A DNA stretch of 64,000 bases from assembly GCA_030248215.1 (NCBI GenBank), contig JASANG010001152.1, forward strand, positions 38,495 to 102,494, written 5' to 3'. This stretch comes from Enoplolaimus lenunculus. Lineage: Eukaryota; Nematoda; Enoplea; Enoplida; Thoracostomopsidae. Numbering within the stretch: the stretch's first letter is position 1; each line of letters begins with the position of its first letter. Positions 10,443-23,400 of the stretch are shown here, one piece after another. The position numbers and the translations under genes were made by a program. Below the pieces are notes generated by a model. The model was not told where the DNA came from, searched no databases, and saw only the letters and a program-made list of their open reading frames with translations.

Positions 10443-13400
10443 TAGGCTCCCAGATTATGTATATATATATTTGAGACAATTTTTAATTCTTGTTAACGGA
10501 AATTTGCGTCCAGGTTAGGCTGACGAATATCAATTTTATCGACGAATTCAAATTGTCAACGCGTGGACAGGGTCCACTGCTTACTTTAGACAGTGTTGCA
10601 TTAATTCTTGACCGTAACCCATAATCGTGACCGTAACCCATCAAAGTTTAGACAATCTGAAATCGTCAGATTTTTAATGAAAAACAAACCTTTAAAGCGT
10701 AGTTTTCTACTTCCGCAGTTCGCGAACGAACGCTTTGTTTGTCTTATAATTGATTGTGACATCTCTGCACCTGGGCAAAACATTTCGTACATTTGTCTGG
10801 TAGAATCTATATTTATTGAAAACCGAGCAATCAAATTAACTTTTTATAAGTTTTTTTTACAAATTCATCTTTCAAGTCAATGTGATGGCTTTTGATTTGA
10901 AGTTACTTGATCCAAACTCAGACTAACAATTTTCCGCTCTATTAGTTGGTCACTTTCCTCTTACACGGTTAGGCTTAGGTTTAGAAAAACGGTTACCTAT
11001 GTTTAAACCTTTGCTTGAGCTTAACGTCTTAACCTTAAACGTGGTCGCAAAGTGCGCAAGAACCGCACCGTATTTATTTAGGATGCATAAGTTCAATAGC
11101 GAATTTGAAAGTGAACGTTGTCAAATATTTTAGGCTCTTTGTGTTATATATTACATTAAAATATATATCTATTGATTTTCATATGGTCACTTTGGTTTTT
11201 TGGACACTCGAAACGGTGGCTTGATTGTACATTTATAAGTAAGTCACAAATAAACTCACTAAGGACACAAAACGTTTGTATAAATTAGAATAATTTTTAT
11301 TACCGAAACTGCAGGAACCTCCATATTTGAAACGAACAGATCTTAACTGATTTATTATGTGAAAAAATTGGAAATTGCAATAATAGCAAGAAATAAAAAA
11401 TACTACAAGTTGTTAATTCTGACATTTGATTGAACAAAGTAACAAATTGGCCATCGTGTAATAAGTTATCATCAGCGGAGGATTTAGGAATTTCCACGAG
11501 GGGCGGGGTGGAAAATTGACCTTATCATTTTATCATTAACAAAAATTTCTGAATGCGAAAATTGTAAGGTACAGATAGAGATACCTTATCATATTATCCC
11601 AAATAGATTTGTGAGGTAAAAATTAGGGACCTTATTTTTTTTACAAAAAATTTTCTGTTAAACACAAAAATTTCTAATGAGAGGGCGTATGCCGACCCTA
11701 CCCCCACAATCTGGATCCGCTAGTGATTATCATCATACACTGTCCAGAATATAAGCCCAAGCCTTAGCGTTGAAGAACAAGAAAGTGCATTAATAAGCCT
11801 TAAACAAAAAATGTAGTCTAGAATTTAAGCCTACTCTTTACAGGCGCACCAAAAACCGGAACGGAGCTAATAGTAACATGGGCCTGATTATGCATGCTAC
11901 AAAAATAATGTATAGGACAAGTGTGCGTGTCACGAACACTTATTTGTCCCAGTTGGCAACTGTACCGTCCCGGACGCTAATTGTTATTTAGAACAGCATG
12001 AACAACAACTGGAATGCAAACTAATTCTGATCGGGAGATGCAAAACAACACACGTGCGAATAGTATTTCTGTGTGAGCTTTGTGGCTTTTTTAGTGTACT
12101 TGGACGTTCTCATCTATCAATGAGTGTTTGAGACAAGCCAGTTACTGAATGGAACGAATAAACTGTTTTCGGGTGGTGGCAAATCCTTAACTGATATCCT
12201 AGTGGGAAATTTTCAGTAGTGCCCAGCAATTCTGAACATTATTGTGAGATAGAAGCAGTTTTATAATTCTGTAAGAAAATCTGTATATTTTAAAACGATT
12301 CATTTTTAATTAAACTTAAAGTGTTCTAAAGCGTCCGTTTTGCTTAAAAGTTTCTTTTTTGAACAATTTCAAAATAATAAACTTATTCAAATTCAATCTA
12401 AAATTTAAAATTTCCAACCAGCAATAGGTACTCGCTTAATAGTTATGAGGACACTTGTTGTATCACGCTGTTATCATCGTAAGAAATAGTTCGTAATAGC
12501 TGGGGTAAAATATGAGAACTTTATTTTATAAAGAAAGACAATCATATTTCGAAATTGATTATAATTCCGGTGAAGTTTGACTATTTTATTTCACAATTTT
12601 TTTACTCAATTTTGAGTAGGTACTACAGCAATAAAGGTGACGTCCAATTATGATTTAAACAAGTATATTAATATTATTATTATTATTATTGTTATTATTA
12701 TTGTTATTGTTGTTGTGGTTGTTGTTATTATTATTATTATTATTATTATTAAATACGATTATATATTATTATTAGTAATATTTTAATTTAGTAGCATGAA
12801 AATCATCTGGGAAGAGATTGATTTCTTGCCAGCAACAAAGGGTAAAATTGGACAAGTGATAAATAATCAGAAAGATTCGAGGGTTTATCTTGATTTGTGT
12901 AAACCGAAAAACAAATATGTGTAAAACTTAGCAAACTATTAAACTTGAACCTTCGCCTTGTATATTTTAAATTTTATGATGTAGAGTTTACTCCGCCCCA
13001 CCGGCAGAAATTTGTTTAACAATTAATAACTGCAATTCAGTTGTATTTTTAATTTCTTTATTTTCAGATCCAGCGCTTTTGGTGACGGGAATCGGGGTGC
13101 AGGGATTCAAACAACAACAATAAATAACGCATCTTTTCGGTGATAGTTGCAAGAAGTTTACTTTAATTTGGCTACAAAACAACAACAAATCGGTGCAAAT
13201 TGTGTCGAGCGTTCGTGTGACAGTCAGTTGCTGTGTTTATATATCTTTCAAATATTCACTGGGACACTCTTATTTAATATATTTCAAACTGCAGGATTTG
13301 CTTTCTAAATCCTTTTGGCATAATTTGGCGTTGGGTTTCGCAGTCAGTATTATATTTTAATATTTCTTGTATAATATTAATATTCCGGTATATTTGTTTT

Positions 13401-14030
13401 ACTATTGCTGCGCGAATCTTGGACTGACACATGGTTAAAAGTGGAATGCCGAACAACCATAATTTAGGAAATTTGCTTGCATAATTTTATCCTCACATTG
13501 TGTATATTAAAGATACGAATGCTAACATTTAGTCTCAACTGCATTGCATTTTACGTACTTGGACAGCACGACTGGTAATATTAAAAAATTGCAGTGTTTT
13601 ACGCAAATAGTATACCCGGCATAATAGGAAATTACTCTGTGATATTGTATAATTAAGCATTTTATATATATTTTATTAGCAAAAAAACTGCAAAATTGCG
13701 AAATTTTAGCAATTATAATCAGTAAATATATAGTACCAAAGACGTTAAAAACCGAGGGATATTTAACCAGCGGGGATATCCATTGGTATCAGCATAATTT
13801 CAAATAAAAGGTTAATAATTTTAGAAGAAAACTATATTTAATGCGGTGAACGGGGTGCAATCTTATTGGCCAATTTTGCATGGTTTAGTATTAATGTAAT
13901 ATATTCGGTACAATAATTGTGATATTTAAAGCATTGCAACCGTGTTTTTGCAACTATTATGTACTTTGTACACCTTTTGGGCATTGGGAGGCACAACGGT
14001 CAACTTTATTTGTACAAGTTTTGTATTAGA
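10443..14030. other. 5' flank of ESRP; no gene recognised
   Basis: AT-rich, with a family-C-like piece at 11753-11897 (ends ATAGTAACATGGGCC) and a trinucleotide microsatellite at 12669-12755. No exon with a recognisable protein motif was found on either strand; non-coding first exons of ESRP could lie here unseen. Confidence 0.4.
12669..12755 (+). repeat. (ATT)n/(GTT)n microsatellite
   Basis: Runs of ATT interrupted by GTT and one GTTGTTGTGGTTGTTG block, about 87 bp, ending in ATTATTAAATACG. Confidence 0.85.
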
Positions 14031-14038
14031 TATAAAAA
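14031..14038 (+). promoter_or_regulatory. possible TATA box upstream of ESRP exon 1
   Basis: TATAAAAA lies 176 nt before the chosen start codon, a plausible distance for a TATA box plus a short 5' leader. In an AT-rich genome such a match is common by chance, and a non-coding first exon further upstream cannot be excluded. Confidence 0.2.
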
Positions 14039-14213
14039 CCTGGTGATAGACTAATTTACTCAGAAACCTGGATAAATTCAACATCCATCAATCAGGAACA
14101 AACGTAAAACTAGTGGAATCTTTTAACTTTAACCAAAATTAATTGCTGACACAAAATTTATATCTTGAAATCATTGCTTCGTTTCCAACATCTGGTTACA
14201 TTATCCAATCACA

Positions 14214-14492
14214 ATGCAGCAAACAGTTCCTGTCGAGCATTGTAGCCAATTACAGCAAAGGACTTCACAAGCTAAATATTACGGAAACAACAGTAACACA
14301 AATAACGAATCACAGTTGAAGACAGAATCGCCTTTAGCCAATTGCAGCGAGTTTCCGCTACATTGTGGCTCATACTCTTATCTAATTGGGTTAATCGTGG
14401 TCACCGGCGGGTTGGACGATGAATTTCTTGGATCTGACGAAGAAGAACCGGTTTTCATTGGCTGGGTGGTAGTTGATGCTAATAGCAACGAA
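14214..14492 (+). CDS. ESRP: ESRP exon 1
   Basis: First coding exon, 93 codons, ends in phase 0 before GTAAGC. After a polar, Gln/Ser/Asn-rich leader of about 48 residues comes [13 protein letters not shown] and [13 protein letters not shown], which match the opening of human ESRP (YLVVLFGITAG, LGSDEKELILLFW). The first in-frame ATG (14214) is used. The leader has no match in the human protein, so a start within it is possible, but no other ATG lies between the leader and the conserved part. Confidence 0.88.
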
Positions 14493-17400
14493 GTAAGCTA
14501 ACTTGGCGGACAGGCCCGTAACCAGAAATTGTTAGTAGAGGTAACAGGACGATTTCTTGAGGGGCAAGAAAAATTTCCCACATGGACTTCTTTTAATGCT
14601 ATCGAAAACATATTAGGCCAGGGCAGGCGAAAATTTTCAATAACAGGGTCTTTCTAAAATATTCGTTTAAAGAAACTGGTTTCTACAGCAATTCCAAGTT
14701 AATATTCATCACGAAAATAATTACTATTTTAAATTAACGCGCAGATTGTCAAATTTACTATTAATCATTAGTAATAAAGTTTGGGCTTGATGGCATGTCC
14801 CCGGCGGCGAAAATCTGAGGCACTCCACGCCTACGAGATGTTTACCCGTTTTGTGAGATGTCAACCAGGGGCGCAGTAGCTTATCCAATTAGAGAGGCCC
14901 ATGCGCGGGGGCTGAATTTATAACGGCGCAAGAAAACTCGCAGGTGGTTTATAACACTTTCTGAATTAATTTTAGTACGTTTGTTCGCATATTAAATACG
15001 TGCAACCGGAAAATATGACCAAAGTCAACTGGGATTTGATCCGGCAACGAAATTTGTCCGAAACCGCGATCAGATCAGCGATGCTGTTCACGGAAGTAAT
15101 AGAATCAGTAAGTTTAAATTCTATAATTTTAAAGTATGAGTTAATTCATTAGTTTTTATGACTTAATACAAAGCAAACAAATGCGCAGAATTCCACTAAT
15201 TTAAATTCGAACAGTTTTTTTAGTTTTAATTGTTGTTGAAACTACAAAAGCTTCAGTTTGCCGTAAAAATCAACCGCAGTTTCGACTTTCTTATGTGAGT
15301 TTTGGTCTCGTATTAGGACTTCATGGTTAGGCGATACCACTGCCTAAAAATATGCTATTTGTCGGCATTTTTTTCGCTGCAGTATTAATTTGTTGGACTG
15401 CGACTGTTATACTGAAAGCAGAAAGTTTGAGAATAGAAATCATTTTGAGCATGGGCGGTATGCAAGGCGAGGGATAGAAATATGTATTCGCTGCAGAAAT
15501 TTACGGAAAAATAAGATAAACAGCTTTCTCAACATCTCTAGAACAAGCTGAATCGTAGAGGTCAATTCACTTCGTTATACATGAGATTATACCCACTCGA
15601 AATGAAACCGTGGCTAAGTCCCTGACACTGAGACTGTGTGACCGCAAACCGAGTTCGTATTATGGTATGAGCAGTGTTTTTAGCTTGATGCAATTGCAAG
15701 AACACAACTTGCAGGATCAACAGGAGGAATTTCAATGATGTTTGTTACAGACGGACAGTTGCCAATACGACAGGTATGTAGAACGAAATATTATCGTTCG
15801 GTTATGATGCCTCCAACCACTGGTGTGGGCTTCAAGTTGAACAATGACTTATGCGCATGATTATTTCACGACAACTCGTCGCTCGACAACTTGTCTAATC
15901 GTAATCTTGACGACCCAGATAACTTGTATCACTGATGTCAACTGCGTGCCAGCAGTCTAAACGTATTATTCTATGCAAGTTGTCGGATCAGCGAGTTAGT
16001 TGTCAGGGCACAAGTTGTCGGGCGGGCGGCAAATTGTCATGACACGGTTTAGGATACTTAGAGCATACAAAGAAGAAAAATTATTTGAGAAAATATACAC
16101 TTGTACCAGGCCTGCAGCAAGCTCACCTTGATAGGAGGACTAAAAAATTTTTAGGCGGAGTATTCAAGGGATTTTTAATGACTTACAATCAAAATTGAAA
16201 ATTTCATAGGGGGCCAAAATATTTCCAGAGGGGCTGAGCCCGCCTGCCCCTCCCCCTGGCTACGTCTCCAACTTGTAAAGGCTTTAGAATCAAGCTACTG
16301 CTTCCTTGAAGTAAAAAATATCTTTCTCGTTCTCCATGCTCGTGTGGTTGCAAACTGTTTGCTTTTGCAATCTTCTGAAGTAAATTTTTAGCTACTGTTG
16401 TTTCGATTTGCTTTCAGGTGCTTCATCCACAAGCCGCAAAAAAGTTTATCGATACCGATTTACCGGCGTATTACTGGTATTTCTGCGATATTCGTAAAGA
16501 ATACTGCAAATTTACAAACAACAACGAACCAGGACGCAACTTGAACGAAATTATGAAAAGTGAGAGTTGGAATTTAACGACAATTCTGCAGGTCGACAAC
16601 TTGTCGCACAACGCTGTCCTAAAGCCTATTAACATTTTCTAAGCATAATTCTGAGCGTATTCCTAAGCCTTAGCCTAGGCCAAAACATAATGCTGAGCAG
16701 CGAATTGTTGAGTCGATGAAATTTCGGATTATAAGTTGTCGAGCGACGAATTGTCGTAATACCAAAATTTTCGTTCAATATGTTTGTCACTCGTAGCGGT
16801 GATATATATTCAGGGGTGCGTACAAAAGGAGGGATAGGAAAAACATCTGTCCTCAAACTTCTACAAAAATTTGGAATAAATCTGCTGGATTCTACGGGTC
16901 AAAAAATTGTTGGCTTGCTGTGTAAATATACTGTCCGATGATTAAATCCTGTCTGCAAACCACTATATATTATCATCGGTTTGGTGCATCGCCATCAGAT
17001 TGTGGCTGTACACAAAGGACGGCCAACGGGAATAAACATCGCTAGATATATTTTGACATCGTCTACGAACCACTTACCTTCACACTTGTAATTTATTCAA
17101 GGTTATACCAAAGATTTACTTAGTAAAAATAAACCGCGAGTTTAAATTTTTACTTTATCCGCTATGCTCGCGTTTAGCACCAGTGTTCGCCTCATCTGTG
17201 GTTTTTAAAATAGGTAACATTCAGCTGCAAACACCGTATGCCAAATAATGATCAATTTTGTCTTATTTTTGTAGCAATGGGTTTATCACCTCAAACAGAT
17301 CCGGTGGAAACGTTGAAAAATTTCGGTCTCGTGCTTTCGTTGATGCTCAAACAATCTAAAGAACGAGGTATGTCATTAATACTTCTGATATATTGGGATG

Positions 17401-20400
17401 GTGTGTAGCTGACGTAGCGGTTTGTGATGCCTCAAATCCGGAAAAGTGTATAATCAACAAGTGGGCGGGGCATTGGGTGTGCTTTCTTGGTTGGCTTAGG
17501 GATACGGTTACGCTCAGGTTTATGCTTACTTAGCAGGGACGGATTCAGAAAAAATTTAAAAGTGAATTCACAAATTCAGATCTTCACAAGTAACGAGATT
17601 ATTTAGCCGCATACGTTCGACTGTTGCTTTGTGATTTGAAGCTATTTTTCGACTTTATTTTTGCCAAAATGGTTTGACGTGAATACGAAATGGGTTCACG
17701 GGCGTTCAGTGAACGAACCCTCCTACCATCTGTCCCTGCTTAGAATATGTTGGAATTGCTGGTGAGGTGATATATTAGCTTTTTACGTTACTGTTATTAG
17801 TTGAGGAAAAGCTTAATAAGTGACGTAGCTATCGGGTTCAAAAAAGCGCCAGCTGTTTTAAGATGATCTTAAATAATTAACGGCAGCTGGTTGTAGGTGC
17901 TACACACATTTGAGAATACAAACACAGTCACCGGTGTTCAAAAGTTATATTTGTCTGTATAAATTTGAAGTGATACTAAATTGTAAGAAATCAAACCGAA
18001 TCGTATTTATTGCCTGCAATTGCGGTTTGGTGACCATGGTGTGCGAAACAGCTAGTTTCGTTGGTGTCTGGCATATAAATTTAACTGCGGAAACAATAGT
18101 TTCAACTCAACGTTAGCTATGTAATTTTACCGGTTTATGCTCTTTTTGATACTTAAATTGGCATTTTAATCGGAAGAATAATAATATTTAGTTTATGATC
18201 GCCACAATGTTAACGTGGCGCTTGACTTGTAGCACGGGCAGTTCAGAGCAAGCGATAACGTTTCTATTTACAAACCGGTGTTACTGTATACGATGAGATG
18301 CATCTATATTAGTGACGTGGATCGAATTAGGAAATATGTCTGGCCCATCCCCATGTAAAAATTAGAGGTGGATCGTTTTTCAGCGGAACTGCAATAGGGT
18401 AAGCGCCAGGTCACCTTGCTGGGCGAAGATATACATTTTTCAGGATGAGCGTACAAGGGTTGTCGAGGACTTACAAGCAAGATTGAAAATCTTCTAGGTG
18501 GGGCCAAAATTTTTCCGGGAGGCTAAGCCCCCCTCCCCCTTAGGTATCTCTGGCTACGGTCCCGGTAATGGTGCAATAGTTCTGTGGTTCAGCGATTAAT
18601 ATTCGGTCCGGCCCGCGGTCTGATCTGGTTCTATTCGGTTCAGGATAATTTATGTTAACGGTTACAATATTTCGGACCATACAGCCAACCCATTTCGCTG
18701 CAATTCGGTATTTTTGCCAATCATAAATCCTGGACTTGTCCACAGTAGGTCATAGCAATATCTTTGGTGTAGTTATAACCGTTTAGAGATGTAGTTTTCT
18801 GTATTAGTATTCTCTGCTGTGTGTAGCGCCTATCACTAGTTGATGATAACTTATAAAATCAGCGAATGATAAGCTTTTTAAAATTAAACACATATTTTGC
18901 ATTTGATTTGCCCTATTTGTGCACAATTGTTGACATCCGAAGCGTCAGGAGTCCGTCAGTTTGAAAAACCCCTATCGCTAACTGGTGATAGTTGTTATAT
19001 GCATTTTAGAATATGGTCCCTGGTTACAGATCGTTAATTCCAATTTTATGAAAGTTTCAAATCAGCCACTAACGATCTGTAACCAAGGACCATATTCTAA
19101 AATGCATATAACAACTATCACCAGTTACCATCAGGAGTCCGTCAGTTTGAAAAACCATTATCGCTAACTGGTGATAGTTGTTATATGCATTTTAGAATAT
19201 GGTTCCTGGTTACAGATCGTTAGTGGCTGATTTGAAATTTTTGTAAAATTGGAATTTTGTCGCTAAAAAAATTCTCGACATTTAGTACTCCGTGTATTAT
19301 CTAATAATAGTGTGTACGGGTTGACAACGTTGTTATTTACTAACAAAAGCTCTATTTGCATGAAGGCAAGGTTTCCAATTTACATTAGCTGTTTGGTTTT
19401 TTTGCTTTTCTATAGGGGTTCTTTGCTTCTCGGAGCCGGAATGCGTGAAGAAGGTGTTGGAGCACGGTATATGGTGAGTGCCAACTAATAATCAATTTGG
19501 CCCATGTTACTTTCAGGGGCAAACTATGTTTTCGCAGGACTACAATAGAGTAAGTTCAAGCTTTATGCTAATTCTTCTGCTTAGGCTTAGGATTAGTTGA
19601 AGACCTGTCCTTACGCTAAGACGCTAAAGTTTAGGGTTAGGAATATGCTTATGCTGCTGTTACGCCCTTCAAAGTAAACATTGGTCATCTATTTGATGTC
19701 CATATATACGAATATATTCGCATAACAACTGAAGTTTTCGAAAGTAGTTTGCGACATCAACAGCTCAAAATGATGAAACTCCTATCCGCAACATTAGCAC
19801 TAATGATGTCAAATTGCGTACCGTAGTGATCCGAATAAGACGGCGGGACTGATATTTAGTTGACCTTTCCAGAGGGTACCCCCTGTATTTCGGTTACAGA
19901 CGGTTTTTTAACACGCCCTTTGTTACGGATATATATCCGGTATTGCAACTATCCGTCGAATTAAACGTTTGCCTTATAGCATATAAGCTTGAGCGATTAG
20001 GCAAGATTAAACTTAGGAATATACTTTCAACACTTATGTATGCTTTAAAATTTAGAACTCAGCTTTATTCGGTACTGGAGTCATTTATGCACTACCGTTA
20101 GGGATAATTGACATTTATGGACTCTAATTCGGTTTCGGGACTTGAATTAGGGTTTTGAGACTCTACGCCGCATTGGTAAAATGACACACGTAGAATTGAA
20201 GAATTTTTGTTATTTTGAATAGTGCAATTGTTTTGGCTTTTCTGGTTTTCAACTTATATATTGCAAGATCTGAACACAAATCATGGTTACATATTCTTAA
20301 ATTAAACTTAATGCAAGACATAACAATAAGGGTTGCGCTATACTTGTCGTAGTTATCCGTACGGCGCCGTGCGTCACCCGTTCGGCGCCGTGCGTAACCC

Positions 20401-23400
20401 GTTCGGCGACGTCCGTCACCCGTTCGGCGCCGTGAGTCACCCGTTCGGCGCCGTGCGTCACCGTTGGCGACGTCCGTCACCCTTTCAGCGCTGTCCGTCA
20501 CCCGTTTGACGCTGTCCGTCATCCGTTCGGCGCTGTCCGCCACCCGTTTGGCGCTTTCCGTCACCCGTTCGGTGCCGTCCGTCACCCGTTGGGCGCCGTC
20601 CGTCACCCGTTCGGCGCCGTCCGCTACCGTATGGCGCCGTACATAATCGTCCGTCGCCTTACGGTATCGTACGAGAGTAACGGTGACGAACGGCGCTGGA
20701 TGTCATCAAATGTATAGCACTACCCTTAGAGTTATATAAATTTTAATCCACTTTATGACATGCGGCGACTTACGGCAGCGCGCGGGTGTTGCACTACCAA
20801 GTATAGCACCAATATTTTTCTTGAGGTAGCAAAATAGCTTGCCAGAAGGCGCCGGTTCCTAGCCAACTCATCTAGGGTTGGCAAAACGATTTTCAGTAGG
20901 GTCATACAAGAGTTTTCTATGACTTACAAACAAGGTTGAAACTTTTACTAGCTAGGGCCAAAAATCTTCTAGGGGTGGGGCTGAGCTCTCTGGCCATGGG
21001 CCCAAGAAGGCGTCAAACAAATCGCATGATTAATTGTGCTTTCAGTCAAAGAGATGATACAATTGACAGCGAAACTGTTGTGCGTGTACGTGGCTTACCG
21101 TGGCAAACTTCAGATCATGATGTTGCTAAATTTTTTCAAGGACTCAACGTTGCCAAGTAAAATTGTTGTTTGGTTTGCAAATCTACGACAATAGTCGCCA
21201 GACAACTTGTCCTAAACCTAAGCGTATGCCTAAGCGTATTCACAAGCCTAATACTGACCAGAAGGCAAAAGCATAATAATGATGATCGAGCAGTTGCCGA
21301 AATGACGAGATTTCGGATTACATATTGTCGGTAGACGAGATGTCGGGCGGCCGATTGTCGTGATAACCCTGACTTTTGAGATTTAAGCTGTATAAGCTTT
21401 GAATTTTCAGAATCAACTTGTATAAGCAGAAATTTTTTGGTGACTTCTAAGTTTTAGTCACCATTGGTCAATGCTGAACAGATCGTACCTAAAACGTAGA
21501 CCAGTTGTTGCTAGTGGATTAACATCGCAAATTCATTTTGCCTACAGTTTCGGTGAAATACCACAGCTTATCGATAACCCTAAAACTATGCCTAAGTGTG
21601 TAGGCAAAAAAATAGGCTAGTGCCTACGCCGGTTACATTGCAGACTCGTGGGAAAACAGGACGTCCCAAAAAGTGAGTCCGACGGATACTTAGACGAAAC
21701 ATTGAACATTTTAGGGGCGGTGTAGCGTTATGCCTTAGTCCATTCGGACGTCGAAACGGCGAGGCGTTGGTTCGTTTTGATTCCGTTGATCATCGCGATA
21801 TGGCACTTCGGCGACATCGACATTTTATGGGCAACCGATATATTGAAGTATACCGTGCGACTGGTGAAGATTTTATCGCTGTTGCTGCAGGTAAATCGGT
21901 ACGAGAGGTCAGCTCAGTTCTAAGGTGTGACGTGCCACCCCCCACCAAGTTAATATGAGACACCCCAAAGTCAATAGCCCGTATTTTGAAATTATGTTAT
22001 TTCTGCTTGGGTGTGAATGTCAGCTTTGTTGTTGAGTATGGGAGCGCTCGCCACGGCACTGTAGAAACCTTGTAACAAAGCAGCTTTGAAGTTCTTGCAG
22101 CTACAAATTATTCACTGGAATTCATGCTATTGAATTTAGTTCGCATTTGTGAACGCAGTTGCAAGTCGCTTGAATTTCTTGCACCTGCAGTTTGATTGGT
22201 GAATCGGAATGTTCATTTCAAAATACTTGCAGCTGCAAGTGTGTCGTTCAAGTTGCAGCTTTCAGTTCTTCCCGCAAAACTTGCACACGTGAATGGAGTT
22301 TTTGGCTCAAGTTTAACGTAAAGGGTATTTTAAACGGACCCAAGTGAATATGTTTAATCCGTCTAAAACATATCCAGCCACTGCAATCAATTTCACCATA
22401 TATTCCATTAAAGACATAATCAAAATATATGTCTGACACTTAAAGACAGTAATTGCTAATTTTTAGTACAATTAAATATACAACAATACATCCCTATTAC
22501 AAATTCAAGGATAACTAACAAAAAAACCCAAGGGTTCAAAGCTGAGAGTAAGCAGAACACATATCATTTCAGTAATGAATACCTTACCGGTCTGGGTCCA
22601 TGAATGCCGGCGGGTATGTTTAACGGGGTATAGTTACACCTACTAAGTTTTTTAGACAAATTTTAATGTAGCTAAGTAATTGAGAGTAAAAAAATTTTTA
22701 AAAATAAATTTGCAGTTGCAATAGGTTATTTAAATTTTCTCACTATACTCCACTTGTATAAACTTGAACCCAACATTCTGGCGGCGTCGATGTCCGAGCT
22801 TGACAGAGTGAGACACATACTATAGAAACGTGTTTGGTTCAATAGGTTCATTTTTTATTGCTTGTACACAACACCTGGACACGTTTCCACGGGTCATGTT
22901 TGGATTATGTGTGCCTGGCCCGAATTTTGATATATTCAACGTTCGCCAATGTGTTACAGACCAAGAATTCATGAAAAATTAAGCGGTATTTACCGGCGGT
23001 AATCCGTGATACATACTGAATATTAAAATGCAAACAATGTTGAATATGGAGCAAACGATGTGTGTTTAAGTGTTCCCGATAGAATGATACAAAAGAGGGG
23101 TTCACGGTAACGCAATACCCCCTCGTGGATCCGCATGTGGGTTTTTTAACCAGTGTGCACCTAATTATTATTCGAAATCCATAATATTGAAATATAGCTT
23201 GTGTTGATTATACAGCGACATTAATAAACGGAAACGAAAACAGCGTATTGTGCCGTTTTACCCTGTTAAGATATTGCTCTCTATCATAGCTTTTTGGCGC
23301 GCGCCCGCGCGAAAACTCCAAATCGGGGGGCATAGCTAATTACGAGATCAACCCGCCGTAGCAGTATTTACTATTTGATTTCCTGTAGTTGTTCTGGCTA

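Noticed and set aside
15715-15773. Shorter ESRP exon 3 using the CAG acceptor at 15714
   Set aside because: It would not join exon 2 in frame; the acceptor at 15682-15683 keeps frame and adds the conserved LDAIART segment.
20163-20606. 147-codon open frame on the minus strand with 7-residue repeats
   Set aside because: It is created by the 21-bp tandem array, whose unit is a multiple of three; no conserved domain, and the array is inside a mobile element.
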